Assembly (NCBI GenBank): GCA_944323205.1
Contig: CALURO010000006.1
Span: 62,001 to 126,000 of the forward strand
DNA length: 64,000 nt
Reading direction: 5' to 3'
Origin: an uncultured Mucispirillum sp.
GTDB lineage: Bacteria; Chrysiogenota; Deferribacteres; Deferribacterales; Mucispirillaceae
Shown: positions 27,420-35,454 of the stretch, one piece after another
How the letters are laid out: each line of letters begins with the position of its first letter
Position numbering within the stretch: the stretch's first letter is position 1
Made by a program: the position numbers and the translations under genes
Notes under the pieces: generated by a model
Told to the model about the DNA's origin: nothing
Seen by the model: only the letters and a program-made list of their open reading frames with translations
Database searches by the model: none

Positions 27420-27947
27420 TTAAGCTGTTTTAGAATAGCTGGTAGTTTTAGCTTTTCCACTAAGCTGTCCCTGCAGCTCTTTAAGTTTTCTGACTAATGG
27501 ATTTACTTTCGCTGCCTCAACAACTAAATTTTTACCCATTTCGTCAATTTCTCTTTCACTTATGCTGTTTAATACTGCATAAGTAAGATATAAATTTTTA
27601 ACATCATCTGTGTTTGATGTAAGATAGTATGATTTATAATCAAATTTTTCTTCCCAGTCATAATGGAAGAATAAATAATCTTCTGTATTTTCAAATGTAT
27701 TTTTAACTGAAAATACATAGCATATTAAGCCGTCTTCTTTAGAATAATAGAGCCCTAATCGCTCTACCTTCATATCCTGTAATGCAGGATATACTGTGCA
27801 GTATGTCTGCATATTATGTTTTACAAGAGCTGCCATATCTTTTAAACTGCTGACTGATAAGCCTATCAATAGTTTCTTTTCTGATGAGCTTTTTTCTATT
27901 TTATCTCTTGTAATTTTAAAATTTTCTTTTAATATTTGACTTTGCAT
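27420..27947 (-). CDS. Hypothetical protein, accessory region
   Basis: 175 residues, not recognised. No signal peptide or membrane segment. A helical N-terminus (KENFKITRDKIEKSSSEKK) is followed by a beta-rich middle with several Tyr/Phe (DYLFFHYDWEEKFDYKSYYL), and a basic C-terminus ends KTTSYSKTA. It starts 10 nt after the 27958 gene and ends at a strong terminator, so the two form a unit. The context (Rha, TraG-like) suggests plasmid or prophage origin. Confidence 0.7.
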   Translation of the reverse strand: MQSQILKENFKITRDKIEKSSSEKKLLIGLSVSSLKDMAALVKHNMQTYCTVYPALQDMKVERLGLYYSKEDGLICYVFSVKNTFENTEDYLFFHYDWEEKFDYKSYYLTSNTDDVKNLYLTYAVLNSISEREIDEMGKNLVVEAAKVNPLVRKLKELQGQLSGKAKTTSYSKTA

Positions 27948-27957
27948 TTTCTTTCTC

Positions 27958-28341
27958 CTAATTATTCTCTAATGCATATATTAATTCTTGAACTGATGTA
28001 TCAGCAGCATCTAATGAATTAATATCTATCGCAGTAATATTATTTGTAGAATAAAATGACTGCTCATTTACATCTGATATTTCAGACACATTTACAGCAT
28101 TACTGGAAACCTGATTAGGCGTGCTGTCAGTATGAAATATATTGTTTGCAGATGAAACAACTGTTAATAACTCTTTCCTAGTTTGTTTATTATTTTGATA
28201 ACGGATTATTATAAACATTAATCCTATAATAACTAAAAAAGGGAATATTGCCATTATACCGTTATGTGTAAATGCAATAGGTAATGTGCTGGCATCATAA
28301 TTACTGCCAAAAAAAGATTGTAATTGAGCTTGTGAATACAT
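27958..28341 (-). CDS. Hypothetical single-pass membrane protein
   Basis: 127 residues from the ATG at 28341, chosen for its GGAGG site; the frame runs open further upstream to 28533 through a structured non-coding stretch. One strong membrane helix lies at about residues 25-48 (MAIFPFLVIIGLMFIIIRY), followed by a Ser/Asn-rich tail of about 75 residues. Not recognised. Cotranscribed with 27420. Confidence 0.65.
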   Translation of the reverse strand: MYSQAQLQSFFGSNYDASTLPIAFTHNGIMAIFPFLVIIGLMFIIIRYQNNKQTRKELLTVVSSANNIFHTDSTPNQVSSNAVNVSEISDVNEQSFYSTNNITAIDINSLDAADTSVQELIYALENN

Positions 28342-28436
28342 ACTCAACCTCCAGTTTTTTATATTTTTATGTTTTAAATATGAACACAACTTAACTATGT
28401 ATAATTGAAACCTATTTAAAAGGTCTAAAAAATAGT

Positions 28437-28488
28437 AAGTCCGTAGACTTCTTGAACCTGTAAAAACAGGGGACTTCGCTGTGGAAGT
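28437..28488. other. Structured intergenic element, possible IS200/IS605-type end or RNA leader
   Basis: In the 350-nt gap 28342-28692. A stacked hairpin has inner stem CCTGT/ACAGG (28457-28470) and outer arms AAGTCC (28437-28442) and GGACTT (28471-28476). A second possible pairing is GACTTC (28446-28451) with GAAGT (28484-28488). It is more G+C-rich than its surroundings. It could be the subterminal hairpin of a lost IS200/IS605 element or a leader for the 27958 transcript; no transposase remnant was seen. Confidence 0.35.
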
Positions 28489-28615
28489 AAAAATAGATAA
28501 GCATAATATAATATTATAAACTATCATTAGCAAGTTTTTTTACAGCTTTATTATCAATAATTTTATAAATTATTGATAATAAAGATAAATTTTTAAAAAA
28601 TATTTTAACTTTTAC

Positions 28616-28644
28616 TTGACTTTTTTGTCATATTATGCTACTTT
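28616..28644 (+). promoter_or_regulatory. Promoter of the 28693 gene
   Basis: TTGACT 28616-28621, 17-nt spacer, TACTTT 28639-28644 with TG one base upstream (extended -10). The spacer contains TTTTGTCATATTATG, like the TTTTGTCATATT repeat upstream of the XRE gene at 7763. Confidence 0.6.
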
Positions 28645-28692
28645 ATATTTATGATGAAGCACGGCTCATCAAATATTAATTGGAGAATGATT

Positions 28693-28965
28693 ATGAAAAA
28701 TATGACTAAAGATAGATACAACACAATTGCTGCAAGACTTTTACTTATTACACTACTTTCTACTTTCGTATGTGTAGTTATAAACTCTTATATACCATTA
28801 ATTGTTACAGGGGCAGCATTCGTTGGCTTCCTTGTATTCGCTAGAAAAAGATATGGGTATAGGGCTGTGGAAAGTAAAGAGCTAAGGAAAGATGAATTAC
28901 ATAATACAGATGATGATTTTCTTACTATAAATAATTGCAGTATATATTATAGTGATGATAAATAA
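28693..28965 (+). CDS. Small two-helix membrane protein
   Basis: 90 residues from the ATG at 28693 (GGAGA site; the reading from 28651 starts too close to the promoter). Two membrane segments at about 12-50 are separated by a short turn, then comes a positively charged stop-transfer (RKRYGYR) and an acidic tail. Not recognised. It faces away from the 27958 unit, with its own promoter. Confidence 0.6.
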   Translation: MKNMTKDRYNTIAARLLLITLLSTFVCVVINSYIPLIVTGAAFVGFLVFARKRYGYRAVESKELRKDELHNTDDDFLTINNCSIYYSDDK

Positions 28966-29142
28966 AATATCATCGCTATTCTTATTGATGAATTGATATT
29001 TTTTTATAAGCTTTATCGCTTGCACTAGAAGTTATAAAACCATTAAAAATAATAAATTAATTTTATATTATTCTTGACTAAATTCTTTTTCTTGTTTATC
29101 TTTATTGCAGTTATTAGAAATAAGCCATAAAAGTAGGACGGT

Positions 29143-30201
29143 ATGAAAAATAACTATAAGTATTTATATGATATTTTAGGTTCTAATATTACTTGTGATA
29201 ATCATATCAATTTTGTAGAATTATATGAAATCGGTGAGTCTACCAAAAAAGATATAACATATACATTTTTTAATGATATAAATATTCTTGTTAGTGCAAA
29301 ATTTATACCAAGTGATAATAAAAATAATAAAGAAAAAATAGATAAATTGGAAATAAATATTATATCTCCAAAATCAGAAAAGCAATATAAATTACACTAT
29401 TATAAGAAATTTATAAATAGACCCAACATTAAAAATGTTTTATCTATTGATGATATTGATACAAATAAAGTTTCAACTATAATTAGGGGTTCAGAAACTT
29501 TTAAAATAACAAAAGAAAACAGTTTATTTGAAAAACATTTGTTTTTTGCTATCTGTGAAAAAGGTTGTGTACTATGTGATATTTACGATAATGATGAACG
29601 ACTAAATCGTATTACCGTATTATTTATGCTTGCAGTTGCATACAATACTAAAACAGAATATTTTTTAGAGCACTGTTATAATACATATAGTAAAAACAAA
29701 TCCGATACAAATGAAATAATTAAATTTAGAGAGTCAATTTACGAATTTAGTTTAAAATATTTTTTTGAATTGCCAGTAAAAGAAGAAAAATATGAAACAA
29801 TCAATATTTGGCTTTTAATAGCAAATGCTTTATATGTTAAACAAAAGTATAATGAAATTAATAAACAAGTTCTTGACTTAACAAAAATTATTGTGCAAAA
29901 TCAAGAAAAAGAAGCAAGAGAAAGAAACGAAAAATCACAACAAGATAAACAAGCACAAGATAGTAAAATCCAAAATAATATAGCTATTATTGGACTTGTA
30001 ATAGCATTTGCTCCGTTAATAATGGATTTTTTTAATTTAATTGTTGATACCTGTGTATCTTTTGAATATAATAAAATTATTAAACTTATTATTCAATTTA
30101 TTCTTATTATCTTTGGTATATTGACTGTTATAAAAATACTAAAATCTGAATATATACAAAATAAATTAAGTAATTTTCTGCATACGAAAAAAAATGAATA
30201 A
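29143..30201 (+). CDS. Hypothetical protein with C-terminal membrane helices
   Basis: 352 residues, not recognised. About 240 mostly soluble residues are followed by a charged coiled segment (EKEARERNEKSQQDKQAQ, about 262-280) and two membrane helices (about 285-305 and 315-337). Base composition is even more AT-rich than its neighbours, with many Asn/Lys/Ile codons, a sign of recent acquisition. The layout (soluble sensor, linker, helix pair at the C-terminus) is seen in some defence and toxin effectors, but no family motif supports that. Terminator follows. Confidence 0.65.
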   Translation: MKNNYKYLYDILGSNITCDNHINFVELYEIGESTKKDITYTFFNDINILVSAKFIPSDNKNNKEKIDKLEINIISPKSEKQYKLHYYKKFINRPNIKNVLSIDDIDTNKVSTIIRGSETFKITKENSLFEKHLFFAICEKGCVLCDIYDNDERLNRITVLFMLAVAYNTKTEYFLEHCYNTYSKNKSDTNEIIKFRESIYEFSLKYFFELPVKEEKYETINIWLLIANALYVKQKYNEINKQVLDLTKIIVQNQEKEARERNEKSQQDKQAQDSKIQNNIAIIGLVIAFAPLIMDFFNLIVDTCVSFEYNKIIKLIIQFILIIFGILTVIKILKSEYIQNKLSNFLHTKKNE

Positions 30202-30215
30202 TACTAGATATAGCT

Positions 30216-30246
30216 TAGCCGAGTTTTTACACTCGGCTATTTTATC
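30216..30246 (+). terminator. Terminator after the 29143 gene
   Basis: Perfect 9-bp stem TAGCCGAGT (30216-30224) / ACTCGGCTA (30231-30239), then TTTT. Confidence 0.88.
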
Positions 30247-30264
30247 GTTAAAATCACTAGAATC

Positions 30265-31470
30265 TTATTTTAAAATTTTATCAACTGCTCCTTCTCCTAT
30301 TTCGTACATTTTATCAGTTGCTTTCCCAGCTGCATTAGCCGCAGTGCCAACCATATTCTTAGTTCCGTCTAATACTTCATATGAAGCATTACCTGGACCA
30401 TATACCTGACCACCTAACTCATTTTTCAAGAAGTCATTATATGCTCCAAATCTTTCTTTTGCTGCTTGGTCATACTGTTCTGCTGTCCAGTTATTAGCTT
30501 TGGCGTCTGCATCAAGCTGTTTCATTATATTTTCATTCATAAGTCTGTTAAGGTTTGCAGTATCAACCTGACCAGAGCTGTGGTCAACAGATGCATTTAA
30601 TGCAGCATCAAATCCTACACTAGCACCATTACCAAGTGCTTCAAAACCAACAGATGCTTGAAATTTACCAGCAGCAGCAAGTGCTTGCTGTTCTGATATT
30701 GCATCATTTCCAGCTTTTTGTAATATACTGTCTTGATATTTAGTCATATTATCCACAAATGCTTCTTTCATTAAACCTTGATTAGCACCAAACTTAGATA
30801 AACCATTTTGAAGCATTGCTAAACCACCTGTATAATCATTGACTGTATTACCAACACTAACTTTTGTTCCTGAAGAATATGAATCACTATGGTCTTCTTT
30901 AACACCAGTTACAACATTTATACTACTGTCATGAGTGAATTTATATCCTTCAACAGTCTCACTGCCTCGTCTAGTTATATCTCTTGTGTCATAAACATCT
31001 TTCCTTTCAAAAGTATTATTTGCTTGGTCAACAGTATTAGCTGTGCTGATATTATCCTGATGTCGTTCTTGGCTTCTTGAAAGATTACTTGTATCAATAG
31101 ACATCGCCTGTAATACTGCCTCATCTCCATTTTTTACATTATTTTGGAATGCTTCCATATTCTTAGCTGTTCCTGTCATTGTGCCACTCCAAGATTTACC
31201 ATTTTGGTCTATAAATGTACCACTGGCTTCCCAGCCTGCTGCTGTCTGCTTGAATGTTCCGTTTAACTCATACTGTTGACCATTAGGTCCTTGTATCCAT
31301 GTTGAGCCTTCATGTTTAATACTGTCTGCATCATCATGGATATTCCTAGTACCTGTTGATACACTGCTTTGGTTGCTGGCTGTCTGCTGATAATCCATAC
31401 TAAGTTTAGTAGCTGAACCTGCACTCCAAGCCTGTGTAGCATCATACTTGTTCATATTAACATTACTCAT
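30265..31470 (-). CDS. TraG-C-terminus-like protein, probably a gene fragment
   Basis: 401 residues rich in Ser, Thr, Asn, Gly and Asp, with no signal peptide. The pattern (GNIRMSNVNMNK across the start, then long polar repeats, then SVGFEALGNGASVGFDAALNASV split by short linkers) recalls the C-terminal half of conjugative TraG mating-pair proteins. The same frame is open upstream to the flhB stop (NVYTWGNIRMSN), with no ribosome site at the ATG, so the 5' part seems lost. It begins 27 nt after flhB. Function as a free protein is doubtful; the TraG link is by pattern only. Confidence 0.5.
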   Translation of the reverse strand: MSNVNMNKYDATQAWSAGSATKLSMDYQQTASNQSSVSTGTRNIHDDADSIKHEGSTWIQGPNGQQYELNGTFKQTAAGWEASGTFIDQNGKSWSGTMTGTAKNMEAFQNNVKNGDEAVLQAMSIDTSNLSRSQERHQDNISTANTVDQANNTFERKDVYDTRDITRRGSETVEGYKFTHDSSINVVTGVKEDHSDSYSSGTKVSVGNTVNDYTGGLAMLQNGLSKFGANQGLMKEAFVDNMTKYQDSILQKAGNDAISEQQALAAAGKFQASVGFEALGNGASVGFDAALNASVDHSSGQVDTANLNRLMNENIMKQLDADAKANNWTAEQYDQAAKERFGAYNDFLKNELGGQVYGPGNASYEVLDGTKNMVGTAANAAGKATDKMYEIGEGAVDKILK

Positions 31471-31497
31471 ACGAATGTTGCCCCATGTATAGACATT

Positions 31498-32562
31498 CTA
31501 TCTTCTTCTAAACTTATCAAGTGTCATAAGAATTTGAGCTAATGCTTTATAAAGTGTTTCAGGTATTTCTTCATCAACTTCTACAGAATTGTATAATGTT
31601 CTTGCAAGTGGCGGGTCTTCTACAATCTTTACACCACTTGCTTTTGCTATCTCTTTTATTTTTAATGCCATAAGCCGCTGACCTTTTGCCACTACTTTTG
31701 GTGCTCTGTCTATATCCATATCATACCTTATTGCAACAGCATAGTGGGTAGGGTTTGTAATCACTACATCTGATTTAGGCACTTCTTCCATCATACGCTG
31801 CCTTGCCGCTTCTCTTTGTGCCTGTCTGATACGGTTTTTTACAATAGGGTCTCCCTCCATTTGTTTATATTCTTCTTTTATTTCCTGTTTTGTCATTTTT
31901 AAATCTTCATTATGCTGCCATTTTTGATAAGCATAGTCTGCTATACCTATTACTAAAACTAACGCAGCAATACGAATAGCTACATCAAAAACTAAATGAC
32001 CAAGATATACCATCTGGTCTCTGTAATCAGCATCTGTCATTCGGACAATAGTATCAAGTTCATTATGCACTAAATACCATGCATATGCAGTAAGTGCAAA
32101 TATCTTTAAAAGTGATTTAATAAGCTCTACAACTTTGCGTTTATTAAAAAATGTTTTCATAAAATTTGCAAAAAAGTTTAGCTTATTAAACTTAGGCTCT
32201 ATTGCTTTTGATGATATATAAAAACCAACCTGATATGCATTTATTCCTATTGCTAAAACAAAAAGAAGGGCAAATATAGGAAGTGTTACTTTTGCCATAA
32301 CCTGCAAAGAAAACATAAATAAATCAGCAGCAGAATCTTGAGTAATCGTAAAATTATTAAATTTAAAAAACTCTTCTACCAGATTTTCAAAATTATCAAG
32401 CATATAAGGCACATAGACATACATAGCAGCAACTGCTGCCACAAGCAGCACACCAGAAGATAAGTCCATACTTTTGGCAACATTACCTTCCTTGCGGGCA
32501 TCTTCCTTTTTCTTGGAAGTGGCTTCTTCGCTCTTTTCTGCTCCGTCCTGATTTTCTGCCAT
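31498..32562 (-). CDS. flhB: Flagellar export apparatus protein FlhB
   Basis: 354 residues. An N-terminal charged stretch (EKSEEATSKKKEDARKEG), four membrane helices (about 33-215) and a cytoplasmic domain with the self-cleavage motif NPTH (near 266, in VVITNPTHYAVAIRYD) are seen. FlhB switches export from hook to filament substrates. Length is normal. fliR is far away at 44455 on the other strand, so flagellar genes are scattered. It follows uvrA by 40 nt. Confidence 0.96.
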   Translation of the reverse strand: MAENQDGAEKSEEATSKKKEDARKEGNVAKSMDLSSGVLLVAAVAAMYVYVPYMLDNFENLVEEFFKFNNFTITQDSAADLFMFSLQVMAKVTLPIFALLFVLAIGINAYQVGFYISSKAIEPKFNKLNFFANFMKTFFNKRKVVELIKSLLKIFALTAYAWYLVHNELDTIVRMTDADYRDQMVYLGHLVFDVAIRIAALVLVIGIADYAYQKWQHNEDLKMTKQEIKEEYKQMEGDPIVKNRIRQAQREAARQRMMEEVPKSDVVITNPTHYAVAIRYDMDIDRAPKVVAKGQRLMALKIKEIAKASGVKIVEDPPLARTLYNSVEVDEEIPETLYKALAQILMTLDKFRRR

Positions 32563-32602
32563 ATCTATCTACACCTTGAATATATAATAATATTAAGAAA
32601 TT

Positions 32603-35410
32603 TTATTTCAGCTTACTTTTTAAATATTTACCCGTATATGATTTTGTACATTTCACACAGTCTTCCGGAGTGCCAGCAAATACTACCTGACCGCCGCCGT
32701 CACCGCCTTCTGGACCTAAATCTATTATATAATCAGCACATTTTATTACATCTAAGTTATGCTCAATAATAACTATACTATTGCCGTTATCACGCAGCCT
32801 TTGGAAGATTTTAATAAGTTTATTAATATCGTCAAAATGCAGCCCTGTCGTAGGCTCATCAAAAAGATATAATGTTTTACCAGTAGAGCGTTTCATTAAT
32901 TCTTTTGCAAGTTTTACTCTCTGAGCTTCCCCGCCTGATAAGGTTGTAGCAGGCTGACCAAGTTTAATATAACCTAAACCTACATCTCTTAATACTTCCA
33001 GTTTTACTTTCAGTTTTGGGATATTATCAAAAAACTCCACTGACTGATTTACTGTCATATCAAGACATTCTGCAATATTTTTGCCTTTATATGTAATATC
33101 TAATGTATCCCTGTTATATCTTGAGCCATTACAGGCATCACATTTTACAAACATATCTGGCAGAAAATGCATTTCTATTTCAATATATCCTTCCCCCTGA
33201 CATGTTTCACACCTGCCGCCTTTTTTATTAAAGCTGAATCTGCCTGCATTATACCCTCGTCTTTTAGCTTCCGGCGTAACTGCAAAAAGCTCCCTTATAT
33301 CCTTAAATATATCTGTATAAGTTACAGGGTTGCTTCGCGGTGTTCTGCCTATTGGTGACTGGTCTATATCTATAACTTTATCTATATTAGATACACCTGT
33401 TACTGATTTATGCTCCCCTGCTTTATATGTAGAGCCGTAAAGCTGCCGCATAAGTTCAGGATATAATATATTTAATATTAATGTAGACTTGCCTGAGCCA
33501 CTGACACCTGTTACACATGTAATCAAACCAAGGGGAATATCTACATTTATATTTTTTAAGTTATGCTCACGAGCACCTTTTATAGAAATAATTTTATTTT
33601 TATCAACTTTTAATCTTTCCTTTGGCACTTCAATATTAAGCCTGCCTGAAAGATAGCCGCCTGTTAATGATTTTTCTGAATGAAGTAACTCAGATGGTGT
33701 TCCTTGAAATACTACTTCACCGCCCTTTCTGCCTGCACCTATCCCCATATCTATAATCTGGTCGCACTGCATAATAGTATCTTCATCATGCTCAACAACT
33801 ATTACACTGTTGCCTATATCCCTTAGATTTTTAAGTGTAGCAATAAGCATATCATTATCACGCTGATGAAGACCAATAGATGGCTCATCTAAAACATATA
33901 ACACACCAGTAAGCCCAGAGCCAATCTGTGTTGCAAGCCTTATTCTTTGAGCTTCCCCTCCTGATAAGGTAGATGCTTTTCTATCCATTGTAATATAATC
34001 TATACCTACATCGTTAAGAAAATTAAGGCGTCTTAATATTTCTCTTATAATTTTATCAGCAACTTCTTTCTTAAATCCTTCAAACTCCAGTTTAGAAAAG
34101 AAATCTATTGCCTGCTTAATATTGAATTTAGAAACTTCTGCAATATTAAGACCATTTATTCTAACAGAAAGGCTTTCTTTTTTAAGCCTTGAGCCATTAC
34201 ATTCTTCACACGGGCGGAAAGTCATATATTTTTTAGCTGTTTCTATTTCACTGATTATACCAGATGATAACATCTGCTGCAGCTCACCAAAAACACCGTG
34301 AAATTGTTTTTCATAAAAAACTTTTTTCTCACCTTTAAATGTAAAAAGCTCTAAAGGCTCTTCCACTCCGTGAAGAATAATATCTTTATGTTTTTGAGAA
34401 AGTTTATACCACGGACTGTTTAAATTTATATTATATTTTGAAGAAAGTGCATTTAAAATATTATAAAAATGGAAGTTATCATACTGCTCCCATACTTTTA
34501 CAGCTCCTTCCCTTATGCTTTTTGTTTTATCGGAAATAACTGCATCTTCATCAAATACTGAACGCTCACCAATACCTTCGCATACAGGGCATGCTCCAAA
34601 AGGGTTGTTAAAAGAAAATATTCTAGGCTCTACTTCTGCTATACTTATACCGCAGTCAATACATGCAAATTTTTCACTGTAAAGAGTTTTTTCGCCATTG
34701 CACAATATTTCCACTAAGCCGTCAGCGTTTCTTAAGGCTATCTCTATAGAATCAGTTAATCTTCTAACAATATCATCTTTTATAACTATCCTGTCTATAG
34801 ATATAGAAACATCGTGCTTAACATTTTTATCTATTTCTATATCATCTTCAAGCCTTACACTTTCGCCGTCAAGATATGCCCGCACAAAACCATTTTTAAG
34901 CATATCCTTAAAATATTTTTTAAATTCTCCCTTTTTTCCTCTGATAACTGGGGCAAGGATTTCTATTCTGGCACCATTACCATAAGCTAATACATTATCA
35001 ACTATTTTCTGAACAGTATATGACTGTATTTTTTTATTACAGCTTGGACAGAATACATCACCTACCCTTGCAAATAAAAGACGCATATAGTCATATATTT
35101 CTGTAATAGTGCCAACTGTTGAGCGTGGGTTTTTGCTTATTGATTTCTGCTCTATGCTTATAGCTGGAGATAAATATTCTATTAAATCCACATCAGGTTT
35201 TTCCATGAGCTCTAAAAACTGCCTTGCATAAGATGAAAGAGATTCTACATATCTGCGCTGGCCTTCTGCATATAATGTATCAAAAGCAAGGGTAGATTTA
35301 CCAGAGCCGCTGACACCAGTTATTACAACAAGAGCATTTTTTGGTATGTCTAAATCAATATTTTTAAGATTGTGCTGTCTTGCACCACGGATAATTATAT
35401 TATTTTTCAT
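32603..35410 (-). CDS. uvrA: Excinuclease ABC subunit A
   Basis: 935 residues, normal length. Two ABC modules, each with Walker A (GVSGSGKST near 31 and 640) and LSGGEAQR, plus zinc-module CxxC pairs (CPSC, CIDCG, CEEC, CETCQGEG, CDAC). UvrA with UvrB finds bulky DNA lesions for nucleotide excision repair. The ATG has no adjacent ribosome site: AAGGAG lies 32 nt upstream, with an 18-nt palindrome between them (35419-35436). Confidence 0.97.
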   Translation of the reverse strand: MKNNIIIRGARQHNLKNIDLDIPKNALVVITGVSGSGKSTLAFDTLYAEGQRRYVESLSSYARQFLELMEKPDVDLIEYLSPAISIEQKSISKNPRSTVGTITEIYDYMRLLFARVGDVFCPSCNKKIQSYTVQKIVDNVLAYGNGARIEILAPVIRGKKGEFKKYFKDMLKNGFVRAYLDGESVRLEDDIEIDKNVKHDVSISIDRIVIKDDIVRRLTDSIEIALRNADGLVEILCNGEKTLYSEKFACIDCGISIAEVEPRIFSFNNPFGACPVCEGIGERSVFDEDAVISDKTKSIREGAVKVWEQYDNFHFYNILNALSSKYNINLNSPWYKLSQKHKDIILHGVEEPLELFTFKGEKKVFYEKQFHGVFGELQQMLSSGIISEIETAKKYMTFRPCEECNGSRLKKESLSVRINGLNIAEVSKFNIKQAIDFFSKLEFEGFKKEVADKIIREILRRLNFLNDVGIDYITMDRKASTLSGGEAQRIRLATQIGSGLTGVLYVLDEPSIGLHQRDNDMLIATLKNLRDIGNSVIVVEHDEDTIMQCDQIIDMGIGAGRKGGEVVFQGTPSELLHSEKSLTGGYLSGRLNIEVPKERLKVDKNKIISIKGAREHNLKNINVDIPLGLITCVTGVSGSGKSTLILNILYPELMRQLYGSTYKAGEHKSVTGVSNIDKVIDIDQSPIGRTPRSNPVTYTDIFKDIRELFAVTPEAKRRGYNAGRFSFNKKGGRCETCQGEGYIEIEMHFLPDMFVKCDACNGSRYNRDTLDITYKGKNIAECLDMTVNQSVEFFDNIPKLKVKLEVLRDVGLGYIKLGQPATTLSGGEAQRVKLAKELMKRSTGKTLYLFDEPTTGLHFDDINKLIKIFQRLRDNGNSIVIIEHNLDVIKCADYIIDLGPEGGDGGGQVVFAGTPEDCVKCTKSYTGKYLKSKLK

Positions 35411-35418
35411 TTTATTTC

Positions 35419-35436
35419 AAAAGCATAAATGCTTTT
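35419..35436. promoter_or_regulatory. Palindrome between Shine-Dalgarno and start of uvrA
   Basis: AAAAGCAT AA ATGCTTTT, a perfect 8-bp inverted repeat 9 nt before the uvrA ATG. The AAGGAG (35448-35443) lies on its far side. Folding of the RNA would bring the two to normal spacing. It could instead be an operator. Confidence 0.5.
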
Positions 35437-35454
35437 ATTACTCCTTTATATATG

